The notes below the pieces were generated by a model. It was not told the DNA's origin. It worked only from the letters and a program-made list of their open reading frames with translations, and ran no database searches. DNA of 64,000 bases, taken from positions 735,056-799,055 of the forward strand of contig CAUYUJ010008557.1 of the NCBI GenBank assembly GCA_963575745.1, given 5' to 3'. Source of the DNA: Prorocentrum cordatum. Its lineage: Eukaryota > Sar > Dinophyceae > Prorocentrales > Prorocentraceae. This document shows, in pieces, positions 1-9,990 of this stretch; positions within the stretch are counted from its first letter, which is position 1; every line of letters begins with the position of its first letter. A program made the position numbers and the translations under genes.

Positions 1-96
1 GAGTGCCCGTGCTATGGCCCCGCCTGCCCACCCCAAAATGCACGCGGCTCCTCGGAGCCTTGAGAAACACGGCAGCGGGAGAGGACAAGAGCAGAG

Positions 97-907
97 ATGA
101 GGCTGCGAGGCGGGAGGAAACCCATTGTTCTCACGAGCGATCACGCCCCTCAGCCAGAAGGAGGCCCGCCTGCGGCGCCCCCAGCGGCAGCGCCGATGAT
201 GCCACCAGCCATGCATCCAGCTCTGCACCAGGAGTACATGCACCAGCAGGCGCAGGCAGCAGGGGCCCAAGTGCAAGCAGCAGTTCCAGTACCAGGTGGA
301 GCAGTACCAGCGGCAGCAGTTCCAGTACCAGGTGGCGGTGTAACAGCGGCAGCAGTTCCAGTACCAGGAGGGCCAGTACCAGATGCAGCAGGAGCGGCAG
401 ATGGACGTGGCCAGCTTTTTCTCTCGGGGGGTGGCGGAGCAGGGCCCCCCTGCGCCTTCGACGCCTGCTCCCGCGACGCCGATCAAGGGCACCGACGCCC
501 CAGTGCCGAGCACGCCGAAGGCTTCCACCATCAAGAGGGGATGCAGGTCGCCGCTATCTTCGCCAGCGGCAGCCACGCCGAAGGCGCCAACCAAGGACCC
601 CCACCAGGACGTTATGAAGATGGAGGATGGAGAGACTCCCGAAAGGGAGAGGCTCGCACCAGTAGACGAGCTGTCGCCGACGCAGCCGATGACGCAGGCG
701 GAGTACATACCAGGACCAGCCGTCAGCTTCACAGCGGAGGTCATCGAGGTTCCCGACGCGCAGCCGCCGCAGGAGGAGCCGAAGCAGGAGCCAATGTCTT
801 CGCAGGAGATAAAAGAGGAGATCGCCAAGATCGAACTGGCCCATGCGGGCCCGACCTGGTGCAGTCCGAAGGTGCGATCGCCCCCCGAGAAACGCGGAAG
901 GCGCTGA
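97..907 (+). pseudogene. LINE leader (ORF1-like), low complexity, frameshifted
   Basis: I do not recognise a domain. The reading starts at ATG 97 with an Ala/Pro/Gln-rich stretch. Near 285-390 a roughly 36-bp direct repeat is read as VPVPGG in one frame and QQFQYQ in another. The Gln-rich frame has a TAA near 341 and continues from about 383 to the stop at 905-907 as a Ser/Thr-Pro-rich, then Glu/Gln-rich segment containing SSQEIKEEIAKIEL. The likely original product was one disordered protein spanning both frames. It sits directly upstream of the enzymatic part of the element, where LINEs keep a nucleic-acid-binding ORF1, but no coiled coil, RRM or zinc knuckle is visible. Calling it ORF1 rests on position only. 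Confidence 0.45.
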
Positions 908-1811
908 AGTTTGCTGGCCAGCAAACCCGTGAATACTTTCTGAGTGATGAGCCACCGCAGCCAAGCTTATCAGCTAATACGCCTAGTCGGTCCATTTTGA
1001 AGCCCAGCTGCCACTGGAGGTTTCCCAGGACGGAAACCACAGCCATTTTGGCTCCCTCGTCGGCAGCTCGGGCGCGGCTGAAAAACTTGATCGCTTTCCG
1101 CTTCTGGCCAGGGATAGGCGTCAGATGTGGTGCCAGTGACGTCGAGCAGCGACGTTGATTTCTTCGGCCCACCCCCGTTTGATGTGGATGAGCTCCGATC
1201 GCGTGCCGCGGATGCCTAGGAAGAAAACCTGCCACCCAAAGCTGTGGGCCAGCCACAGGTGGCAGGCAACCTGGACGAAGGCAGTCCGCACTTGCAGCAG
1301 CCCGGCGTCTCATGTCTTGTTGGTGCTGGCAAGATTTCTGCCGCGACCGACGTTCCCGCCTGGCTTGGGCATGGTCGCGCAGCGCTTCCGACCCTGGCTT
1401 GCTCGCCGTGGTCGATGAAAAGGGTTGCACCGTCGTCTGTTGCTGGTCAAGCCCCACTTGTGCCCACAGTGCCCGAGGGGGAAAGTCTTTTGGAGGCGAG
1501 ACCTCCGTGCAACACAGCTGCACCAGGGAATTCAGATGTGCAGCCCAATGGGAGATTTTCACAGGCGAAGACAGCCCCAATTGGTGATGCGACACCGTCT
1601 GACCCCCTCCCCTCCTCTGGGTGTCGAGAGGCTGGTGAGAGTCACGCTCGGACAGCTAACCTAACTGCTCAGGCCCAGGGCTCGGTCCAGACAGTCCAGC
1701 TTCCAGCTCGGCCCACGCTGTGGGAACTTGCGCAGGCCACCTCCCCCCCTCTTGGAACATGCGCGTGCGCATGCAAGACTTAGAGAGCCCCGCTAAACTT
1801 GCTCTTGAATT
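908..1811 (+). other. LINE internal stretch without recognised domain
   Basis: Short ORFs exist on both strands but none shows a known domain. It contains the spliced-leader-like sequence at 1037-1054 and ends in a C-tract near 1818-1833 just before RNase H. It is probably degraded ORF1 or spacer. Confidence 0.4.
1037..1054 (+). other. Dinoflagellate spliced-leader-like sequence
   Basis: The 18 bases match the first 18 bases of the 22-nt dinoflagellate spliced leader core at 16 positions. They include an unbroken 14-base run, AGCCATTTTGGCTC. In dinoflagellates such relics mark retroposed trans-spliced mRNAs. Here it lies inside a retroelement, so it could also be chance. Confidence 0.4.
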
Positions 1812-2360
1812 GTGCCCCCCCCCCCCCCCCCCCAGCCCAACCAACTGACTGCGGTGATTTCTTATTACACCGACGGGTCGCACTTCGAAGAGTTGAGGCG
1901 CGAAGATAACCATGTGGCAGCGTCGGCGATAATCCGCATTCGCAGCGACTCAGGGGGGAATGCGCCCTTTGCTGGGTTCTGGGCTGCTTCTTGGCAGAGC
2001 AGCTGCCAGATCCAGGTCCAGCGTGCTCGTTTGGACAGCACTGATGTTGAGTTGCTTGCTATACTTTGGACGTGTATTGCCATATTGTGTGATAAGGACC
2101 GCAGTCCTGAGCAGCTTGTTGCAATATGGTCAGATTCCAAGCCAGCCATTGACATACTTACTGGAGAAGCGGTGGCCCACAGTGATGATAAGTTGGCCCG
2201 ACTTGCCTCGATTGCCTTTCACGTCGCCAAGATGAAAGGCCCTCTGCGTATACATCATATCCGAAGCCACACCTTCCACCATTGGAACATCCTGGCTGGT
2301 AATGTTGCCAAAGATGCTGCAAGAGAGAGAGACTCCCCTCCATTGGCATCAGTGACAGTC
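1812..2360 (+). pseudogene. RNase H domain of LINE
   Basis: This is a type I RNase H domain that would degrade the RNA strand of RNA/DNA hybrids during retrotransposition. The classic order of acidic motifs is visible: YYTDGS (first Asp), DVELLAIL (Glu), WSDSKPAI (second Asp), and NILAGNVAKDAA (last Asp) after a HIRSH motif. All four catalytic acids are kept. The reading begins after a C-tract at 1818-1833 with no convincing own start, so it was probably part of a longer polyprotein. The frame that carries it runs on to 2624 but leaves the domain near 2345, where the endonuclease frame takes over at about 2363. Confidence 0.8.
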
Positions 2361-2362
2361 TT

Positions 2363-3340
2363 GTGCAGATGTCTAGTTATCATGCTGGACGAGAATGGGA
2401 ATGGGCGCAGCCGCCCTTCGTCCCAGCAGACATTGGCATGCCTAGTATTGTTGATGGTGTGCTGCCCTTTGTTGCCTCCCCCCAGCTCGCCTCGCTTGAA
2501 GACTGCCCCAAGCAAGGGGCCATTAAAGAGGCGAGGCACGATGTCGAGCTCAAGGTCATGCAGTTCAATGCTAAGTCCATGTATTGTCGGTCCTCCAAGG
2601 GGGCTCGGGGCAAGCGTCGCTTGATGGGGACTCAGATCCTCAAGACACAGTTTGCTTACGAGCATTTACACTTCATTGGTGTGGAGGAGTCCCGTAACCC
2701 TCGGGGGGTCCGTATGTCTGGGTCGTTTCTTATTCTGGCCTCGGGGGCTCTCGATGGGGGGCTCGGCTGCGAGCTCTGGGTAAATATTGAGGAACCTCTC
2801 GCGAGAGCCAAGGGCAAAGAGGTCACCTTCAAGAGAGGTGACGTGGTTGCTCTGCACTGTGGTCCTCGCAGGCTCACTGTGGCGGTCAACTCGAGTGTTT
2901 CTAAAGCTAGAGTTGCTGTGACTCACGCTCCGCATTCGGGGCACAAGGCCGGTAATATTCGTGATTTCTGCAGCTCCACTGGCATCTTGTTTGATGAATG
3001 GAGCGTTGACTTTGTCTTAGCCGACGCGAACGCTCGAGTTGGAAGCAAAGTTTCTGAATGGGTGGGTGCCCTTGGACATGCCCAAATTGAAGATGAGCCA
3101 GGTGAATTGTTCCATCTTTGCGCGTCGCAGGCTCACCTCCACGTGGTCAACACCAAGTTTGCCCATGCACATGGGCACACATTCTATGCTAAAAAACCCG
3201 GCCAAACACAGGATTGACTACGTTCTTTGTTCAGGTCAGTTTATTGGTGCCGTGTCTAAAGTTCGCACTCGGTATGACATCGACCTGTGTGCGAAGCAGC
3301 CTGACCAGGTGCCAGTTCAGGTTGAATTTAAATGGTCACG
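2363..3340 (+). pseudogene. LINE endonuclease (EEP family), frameshifted
   Basis: An apurinic-like endonuclease that nicks target DNA to prime reverse transcription. Visible motifs are VMQFNAKSM (metal-binding Asn region), HFIGVEESR (Glu), VTHAPHSG, and FVLADANARVGS (Asp-x-Asn). After a frameshift at the A6 run at 3191-3196 the reading continues as HRIDYVLCS (Asp). The final SDH-like box reads PDQVPV, so the expected catalytic His is Gln. Length fits a typical EEP domain of about 230-260 residues. It follows RNase H with about 60 residues between them and precedes RT. The frameshift and the lost His argue for an inactive copy, although the frameshift alone could be a sequencing error. Confidence 0.8.
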
Positions 3341-3996
3341 ACATGCCTCCTCGGCGCGCTCGCCCTATCCTCGGATCGATCGATCGAAGACGAGGGACCC
3401 TGAGTGCATTGAGAAATTTCAAGCGAAAGTTTCTGAAGTCCCCGTCCCCCCTTGGAGTGCTGGCGTGAACCAGCACCTCGCTGAGGTGGTTCAGGGGCTC
3501 CATGGAGCGGCCCAGGCCTTCCCGCTCGCGAAGGGACGGGCCAGAGCGCGCTATCTGTCTGCTTCCACCCTTGCCCTCGTCGCCACGAGGCGCGCGGCTC
3601 AAAGCGCTTTGGTTAAGCCAGCCTTCGCTGGACAGGACTTTCGTGAGCGTGTTATGAAGCATGTTGCTGGGCGTCTGTTGAGAGGCGATCCGGCCGTGGC
3701 GACTTTGGGTTTCTTCCCTGGGTGGGGGGAGCTGAGAATGGAGCTGGGCACCAGGGCCGAGCCTTTCATGAGGAAGAAGCAGCACATTGTTTTTCCAACT
3801 TGCTTTGAATGAGTTCCTTTTGGCGTCGCAGGAGAAGCTTATCGAGGGCATGCGCCAGGACAGAGCCCAATACCTGACGGCGCAACTGCAGGATGTGAGC
3901 GTCTCCATCGATGGCCACATTCCCACTCGAGAGTGGATCTCCTTGGACAGAGCCCCCAGGTTTTTTTTTGGGGGGGGGTCCCAAACAAGCGCCTGA
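3341..3996 (+). pseudogene. Endonuclease-RT linker region of LINE
   Basis: This is Arg/Ala-rich coding sequence between the endonuclease and RT, in the frame that ends at 3812. It continues in another frame through 3996 with readable segments such as EKLIEGMRQDRAQYL. No independent domain is recognised. LINEs commonly carry an unstructured or helical linker here. Frame changes occur near 3790 and at the T9/G9 run at 3961-3978. Confidence 0.55.
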
Positions 3997-6537
3997 CATG
4001 TTGGATGCCCACGGACAGGCCGCCACTACCCAAGAGGAAGTCGCGGGCACTGCGCAGAAGTTTTTCGCCGCTGTTGAGGCGGCTCAGAGAACCAGCCTGG
4101 ATAAGCTCTTAGAAGAATACAATGCTTACAGCGTTGCCAAACAGGGGAAGTCGGAACCAGACCCCGAGCTCATCCCCACTTTGTTTGATGTGAAGGCCAT
4201 GCTGCGCAAGAGCCCAGCGGACAAGGCTGCTGGACTTGATGGGGTGATTGCCGATTTTGGCAAAGTTGCGCAGGGCCCCGTTCCCCGTTTGGTTTACCCC
4301 CTTCTGCTCAAGACGGCCCTCCACCAGAGGGAACCCCTGGGGTTTAAAAGCGGTGAGATCGTGTTTTTCCACAAGGGGAAGGGGGCCACGAACGCAATGG
4401 CCAACCAAAGAAACGTCCTGCTTGGCAGCATTATCGGGAAGCTGCATCATAAGACCTTCAGAGCGGCTGCGCTTCGCTTCGTGCAGAAAGCCCTGCTCCA
4501 GATACAATGTGGGGGGTTGCCTGGCAGACGGCTTGAAGGCGCGATCCTCTTCGTGAGGCAATTCTGGTCGGCGGCCAAAGCTTGCTCCCTCTCACCCGGG
4601 GGGATCTTTGCTGATCTCCACGCGGCGTTGTATTCTGCCGTCAAGCAGCTGTGCCTCTCCTTGCCTGCTGAGCAGGATAGGCTTGAAGATGCGCTCCTGC
4701 GCGTGGAGGTTTCCCCTTTCCTTCAAGCCGGCCTTGAAATTGAGTTGGCCTCGGGGGGGGCCCTTGGCGATGTGGATATGCCCCCGCATTTGCTTTCGCT
4801 CCTGCGTGAGAGCCAGACGGGTAGTTTCTGGCGTGTGAGGGGGGCCAGTGATGTGGCGTGTCCTGGGAGTGGGTGCCGTCCTGGGGCGGTTCCCGCCACG
4901 GACGTCTTCAACGTCATCTTTGCCAGAGTTGAGGGGCGAATCGAAGCTTTGGCGACGGCTGAAGGTTTAGTGTGGACCCCCCCCCCGAATCCGTAGCCCA
5001 TTTTGCCTCAAGCTTGGATAGTGAAAACCCACACTCCGGCACTTCGTTTGTTGACGACCTCACCGCTCTTACAGCAGATAAGGCAAGCGAGATCGCATGG
5101 AAACTTCAGAGGCTTGCCGAAATCATTTATGCGGTGGCCTCGCAGCACGGATTTAAGATTAACTTCGCGAAGACGGTTGCGCCCATGTCTTTCAATGGGC
5201 CTGGTTCCCGTACAGAAGAGAAACAGGTGTGTGAGGCTGGCGGCAGTTTCTTGGAAAGTGAGGCGTGCATTTTCAAACTGCCGATTTTTCGCTCACATAA
5301 GGTCTTGGGCGCAAGAGTAAATGATTATGGATCAATGGGTGATGAAATCACCGAACGGATCAGATCGGCCCGCGCAGCATTCAGGCCAATTAAAAAAGTG
5401 GTGGCACCTTGCTCGGCGCTGACTAGACCACGCAAAGTTCGCTACAGCGAGACCTACGCGGGGTCGAAGTTCCTGTTTGTGGCCAACACGTGGGATCCTT
5501 TACCACAGTTCCTCATGAATCGTGCAGTCACAGGATATATGAGCATAAGTCGCACTCCCTTAAACCTTGGAGTGGCCAATCCCAGCGAACTTCAGGCGAG
5601 TATGACCGATGCATTGCACCAAGTACAACGTCTACCGCTCGCTGTGGTTTTATCAGTAGCCAGGTTGCGGCGTCTCCCTCGCATCCTACATGGTAGATCG
5701 CCGATGTTACGACTTTTACTCGACTTCCAATGGAATAGTGGATGGGCAAGGTTGGTTAGAGATGATTTCCAGTGGCTCCGTAGTTATATGAATCAGTCAG
5801 AGGACGCATATGGTTTTGATGATGCATCGTTTATCCGATTCGCGCGTGAGCACACAAGTGACTTTCTAAAGGTAGTGGCCAGAACAGCAGAGTGTGCCAA
5901 GAAGCATTGGGCAAGTTCACTTGTCATTCTGAACTGGGGAGCCAAATTTCGTCACACCTTCTATGGAGCATTTATTGGACATAAGCTCGGGAAACAAAGC
6001 AGCACAGCTGACGATGGCATAATGACAGGAGGCGTGACCCCACCATCTCAGCAGATTGCTACAGAGGGGGACCCGCCAGCGTCTGCGTCGACTGAGGTCT
6101 TGGCTGTGCCGCCTCCGCCAGAGCCCCCACCTGGTGGCTTGGTGTGCTATGATTGCGGTCAGGTCATTAAAACCGCTCGCACCTACAGAGCGCACCGCAT
6201 TAACTTTCAGTTAGGCAATAAGTATCCCGGGGCTGTTGCCTCGGGCTCTATGTGCCCCATTTTCTGCTGGCAATGCTGGGGCGGTGTGCGATTGCTGGGG
6301 CACCTCCGCCGCGCCCCCTCGCGCTTTCAGTTTTGGCTTAACTCCCCGCTCAGACCCAGCGCCGCTGAGCGCGAGGAAGCGGTGATAGATAGACGCACTG
6401 TTGCGAGAGACAACAGGCGTAGGGTTTTTTTGACAATAGAGCGAAGATGCCCGCTCAGCGTGTTTATGTGCCTGCTTTTAGGCCGCTCATCCTCCCAGCG
6501 CTGTTGCCTTGTGTGCTCGAGCTGGCGTGTTCTATAG
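3911..6537 (+). pseudogene. LINE reverse transcriptase with C-terminal zinc fingers
   Basis: RT motifs appear in order: KAAGLDGVIADFG, EIVFFHKGKG with LLGSIIGKLHHKTFR, GGIFADLHAALYSA (motif A Asp), GCRPGAVPATDVFNVIFARV (motif B) and, after a frameshift in C10 at 4977-4986, TSFVDDLTAL (motif C). Motif C has FVDD in place of YADD. GFKINFAKT follows as motif D/E. A long thumb-like tail runs through 5280-6030. It ends in two Cys/His modules near 6140-6330, CYDCGQ with TYRAHR and CPIFCWQCW with LLGHLRR, which probably bind nucleic acid. Catalytic Asp residues are kept. The frame ends at 6537, with the methyltransferase-like reading beginning in another frame. Confidence 0.85.
4991..5012 (+). other. 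Second spliced-leader-like sequence, inside RT
   Basis: Twenty-two bases match the dinoflagellate spliced leader except for one inserted C after CCGTAGCC and one G-to-C change before CTCAAG. The stretch is also read in frame as SVAHFASS between RT motifs B and C, in a place where related RTs have spacer, so coding coincidence is possible. Confidence 0.35.
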
Positions 6538-7204
6538 TGGGCAGGATTGGGGCCCTGAGGCCTCGCAAAGGAGGGCCTTCTTGGGAGCTTGTGAGGGCCT
6601 ATCGCCTCCCTGCATCGCTCTTAAATGTCCGAGCGATGAGGAGGATGTGGCCCTTTGGTGGCAACGCATCCAGGCTGGGAAGGTCGCCGCTCTCTTTCTT
6701 GAACCCCCATGCAGTACTTGGAGGGAGGAGAGGAGGAGAGGAGGAGGACAGTTGTGGGGACACTGGGGCAACAACGCGAAGACGACTGATATCGTCGGCC
6801 TTGAGAATCGGATGCTCCAGGCCGCCGTTGAGCTTGCTTGTACCTGCCTCACCCATTGCATTCCCTTCCTTGTTGTCCTGCCTCGATGTGCCTATGGGGG
6901 CCCTGATATTAAGGGGGTCCCCGAGGTGGCCGTGATTTGCGCTCCCCCTGGTGTGACCACCCATGAGGTGGATGGTTGCGTTTTCGGTTCTAGGCGCTTG
7001 AATCCTTGCCTGGTCCTGGCCCATGGTCTTGGCTCCTTAGCCGTGCTCCGCCCTGGGATGTGTCAGGGTTTGTGTCCGCACAGATGTGGACACGCGCGGC
7101 CAAGTCCGTCGAGCGTGGACTCGACTCCTGCTGCCTTTGTTGGACTGGCCTCGACCCTGCTCGTGGAGGCCGCTCGCGTCAGGACAGCTGCCGTCGTCAC
7201 TTGA
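6447..7204 (+). pseudogene. Methyltransferase-like C-terminal region of LINE
   Basis: A segment of about 230 residues after the zinc fingers. The frame from 6509 reads FYSGQDWGPEAS near its start, then AALFLEPPCSTWREERR near 6690-6730. A Pro-Pro-Cys box following a hydrophobic strand is the catalytic motif IV style of C5 cytosine methyltransferases, and dinoflagellate retrotransposons that encode such enzymes have been reported. I do not see an intact motif I glycine loop or an ENV box, and a frameshift lies near 6500, so activity is doubtful. Another explanation is a conserved dinoflagellate LINE tail of unknown role. The reading stops at 7202-7204, marking the approximate 3' end of the element. 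Confidence 0.5.
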
Positions 7205-7310
7205 GTCGCCCTCGTCACCCCTCCCCTCTCGTGCACGTTAGGGGATGCTGTCTTCGCCTTTTTTTCATCCTTTAACTAATGGCTTCGAACCTATTGTGCC
7301 CTCAGCCTGT
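7205..7310. other. 3' flank of LINE
   Basis: Short non-coding stretch with a T7 run near 7260. No poly(A) tail typical of a fresh LINE insertion is seen. Confidence 0.4.
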
Positions 7311-7392
7311 GAGTGAGTGAGTGAGTGAGAAGGAGGAGGAGAAGTAGGAGGAGGAGGAGGAGGAGGAGGAGGAGGAGGAGGAGGCGAGAGGG
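7311..7392 (+). repeat. GTGA/GGA microsatellite
   Basis: Five GAGT-type units followed by about 20 GGA/GAG triplets. It directly precedes copy 1 of the GAG-linked module. Confidence 0.95.
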
Positions 7393-7403
7393 AGGGAGAG
7401 AGG

Positions 7404-7463
7404 GACGCGGGGCGCTGTCTCTTCAAAACGAGGACCCAACACCACAGGATGGTTGCGAAAAAG
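7404..7463 (+). repeat. GAG-linked module, copy 1
   Basis: About 60 bp containing CTTCAAAACGAGGACCCAA and ACCACAGGATGGTTG. The same module recurs at 29104-29163 (minus) and 58135-58194 (plus), each time bordered by a GGA-type microsatellite on the same side. Confidence 0.85.
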
Positions 7464-8448
7464 GGAATGCACGCCCCAACCGCAAGATTGGTGCATGCTG
7501 GAAATTGCTAGCATCCCAAAGGATAATCAAGTATACACCCGTTCTGGCATGCACCGATGGCCAGAAAACTTGTCTTAACACACGCGTTTATTTTCTTGCA
7601 TGGGTTCGCTCGCGCGCTCGCGCGAGCGAGCCGAGCGAAGGCTTGCAGCGCCAGGTCGCGCCACCTCCCCCAATCCTCGCCCCCGCGGTGGAAATCTGGG
7701 ATCGCGCTTCCAACGCGCGCGCCTGCGGAAGCCAGTGAACGACCCCTTCCTGGGACTAGCTAGCATGTCCTTCGGAAGGCCCACAGGATTGTGCCAAGAG
7801 GGCCCTGGGAGTTGTCATTTTCACGGGCGGTGGAACTGACGACTTCAAGATCCTCCCTGGGTCCTCTCGAGCCTTCTCGCGGCCCCTCCGAAGCCACCCC
7901 GAAATCGCGAGGAGGCCCTGGGGAGGCCCCGAGGAGAGAGGGCTCCGAGAAAACCTCAAGAAGGTCTCGAGAGGGCCCCTCTGTTAGATGTTCCCAACAC
8001 TGCGTTGCGGAAGGCTTCCTGGGAATCAAGGAGGGCTTCTCTCGGGTTTTCTCGGAGCTCCCCCGACCCCCTCCGGAATGTCCCGAGGAGGCCTTGGGAC
8101 CCCAGGAAGGCCCGAAGAGGGCCCCAAGCAAGCCTCGAGAAGGCCCCTCATAGGAGCTCCTGGCGCTACGTCTCGGCAGGCTTCCTCGGAGCATTTGGGA
8201 GGGGGCCTCCTGGACTTCTCTCGGGCCTTTTTCGGATTCTCCCGAAGCTTTCCGAAGGGCCCGAAGAATCCTCGGAGGCACCCGCATGAGCCCCGGAGGG
8301 CCTCCATTCCCTCGCCCCATTCGCGCTTTTACTTAACAGCGAAGACTGATAGGTTTCTAGTGGTTTCAAAAGAGAGCATCATGACTCCCCAGGGGAGTCC
8401 GGGCAGGATCCGGGGAGAATCCGCGGAAGTCGTTGTAAGCAAACAGTT
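7464..8448. other. GC-rich stretch with degenerate GGCCCTC/GAGG repeats, no gene recognised
   Basis: Open frames on both strands are low complexity (Gly/Pro/Arg/Ser) and show no domain. From about 7840 to 8300 the sequence is a degenerate repeat of GAGGGCCC-like words. Confidence 0.5.
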
Positions 8449-8728
8449 ACACACTTCGTGGTCTTCGAGGTCCCAGAACTCCATTCCCGGGCCACATTTT
8501 GAATGCCCGGAGCCAACTGTAGGCCACTTCGTGCTCTTCGAGTTCCCAGAACTCCATTCCCGGGCCACATTTTGAATGCCCGGAGCCAACTGTAGGCCAC
8601 TTCGTGCTCTTCGAGTTCCCAGAACTCCATTCCCGGGCCACATTTTGAATGCCCGGAGCCAACTGTAGGCCACTTCGTGGTCTTCGAGTTCCCAGAACTC
8701 CATTCCCGGGCCACATTTTGAATGCCAG
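8449..8728 (+). repeat. Four tandem 73-bp units
   Basis: Units begin near 8449, 8522, 8595 and 8668. Each contains CACTTCGTG, CCATTCCCGGGCCACATTTT and, in the first three, GGAGCCAACTGTA. Spacing is 73 bp and the middle copies are nearly identical. The array runs directly into the GGCTGA satellite. Confidence 0.95.
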
Positions 8729-8734
8729 GCCACT

Positions 8735-9990
8735 GATGCTGAGGCTGCTGAGGCAGGCTGAGGCTGAGGCTGAGGCTGAGGCTGAGGCTGAGGCTGGCTG
8801 AGGCTGAGGCAGGCTGAGGCTGAGGCCGAGGCTGAAGGCAGACTGAGAGGCTGAGGCTGAGGCTGAGGCAGGCTGAGGCTGAGGCTGAGGCAGGCTGATG
8901 CTGAGGCAGGCTGAGGCTGAGGCTGAGGCTGATGCAGGCTGAGGCTGAGGCAGGCTGAGGCTGAGGCGAGGCTGAAGGCAGACTGAGGCTGAGGCTGAAG
9001 GCAGGCTGAGGCTGAGGCTGAGGCAGGCTGAGGCTGAGGCTGAGGCAGGCTGATGCTGAGGCAGGCTGAGGCTGAGGCTGAGGCTGATGCAGGCTGAGGC
9101 TGAGGCAGGCTGAGGCTGAGGCCGAGGCTGAAGGCAGACTGAGGCTGAGGCTGCAGGCTGAGGCTGAGGCTGAGGCAGGCTGAGGCTGAGGCTGAGGCAG
9201 GCTGATGCTGAGGCAGGCTGAGGCTGAGGCTGAGGCTGATGCAGGCTGAGGCTGAGGCAGGCTGAGGCTGAGGCCGAGGCTGAAGGCAGACTGAGGCTGA
9301 GGCTGAAGCAGGCTGAGGCTGAGGCTGAGGCTGAGGCTGAGGCTGAGGCTGAGGCAGGCTGGCTGCAGGCTGAGGCTGCTGAGCTGAGGCAGGCTGAGGC
9401 TGAGGCTGAGGCAGACTGGCTGAGGCTGAAGCAGGCTGAGGCTGAGGCAGGCTGAGGCTGAGGCAGGCTGAGGCAGGCTGAGGCTGAGGCTGAGGCTGCA
9501 GGCTGAGGCTGAGGCTGAGGCGAGGCTGAGGCTGAGGCTGAGGCTGAGGCTGAGGCTGAGGCTGAGGCAGGCTGAGGCTGAGGCTGAGGCTGAGGCTGAG
9601 GCTGAGGCAGGCTGAGGCTGAGGCTGAGGCTGAGGCTGAGGCTGAGGCTGAGGCTGAGGCAGGCTGATGCTGAGGCAGGCTGAGGCTGAGGCTGAGGCTG
9701 ATGCAGGCTGAGGCTGAGGCAGGCTGAGGCTGAGGCCGAGGCCGACGGCAGACTGAGGCTGAGGCTGAAGCAGGCTGAGGCTGAGGCTGAGGCAGGCTGA
9801 GGCTGAGGCTGATGTAGGCTGAGGCTGCGGCAGGCTGAGACTGAGGCCGAGGCTGATGCAGGGTGAGGCTGAGGCAGGCTTAGGCTGAGGCCGAGGCTGA
9901 AGGCAGACTGAGGCTGAGGCTGAGGCAGGCTGAGGCTGAGGCTGAGGCAGGCTGAGGCTGAGGCAGGCTGAGGCTGAGTGACTGCGACTG
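8735..9990 (+). repeat. GGCTGA satellite with higher-order units
   Basis: A hexamer array (GGCTGA, with GGCA interruptions). A marker GCTGAAGGCAGACTG-like word recurs at 8831, 8971, 9127, 9279, 9741 and 9896, giving a higher-order period of about 140-156 bp. The minus strand is open for 521 codons (Ser/Leu/Pro/Gln/Ala repeats), which I treat as a by-product of the hexamer lacking stops in that frame. Confidence 0.95.

Larger units (their letters stand above)
97..7204 (+). mobile_element. Decayed LINE-like (non-LTR) retrotransposon
   Basis: About 7 kb of + strand coding sequence reads in order as a Pro/Gln-rich leader, RNase H, an endonuclease/exonuclease/phosphatase (EEP) domain, a reverse transcriptase, zinc fingers and a methyltransferase-like tail. 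No long terminal repeats flank it, and EEP plus RT is the signature of a non-LTR element. The frame changes at least five times. Several changes fall on homopolymers: A6 at 3191, T9/G9 at 3961 and C10 at 4977. The copy is therefore decayed, or the assembly has homopolymer indels. The exact ends and any target-site duplication could not be defined. RNase H lying upstream of the endonuclease is unusual for LINEs, where it normally lies after RT. Confidence 0.85.
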
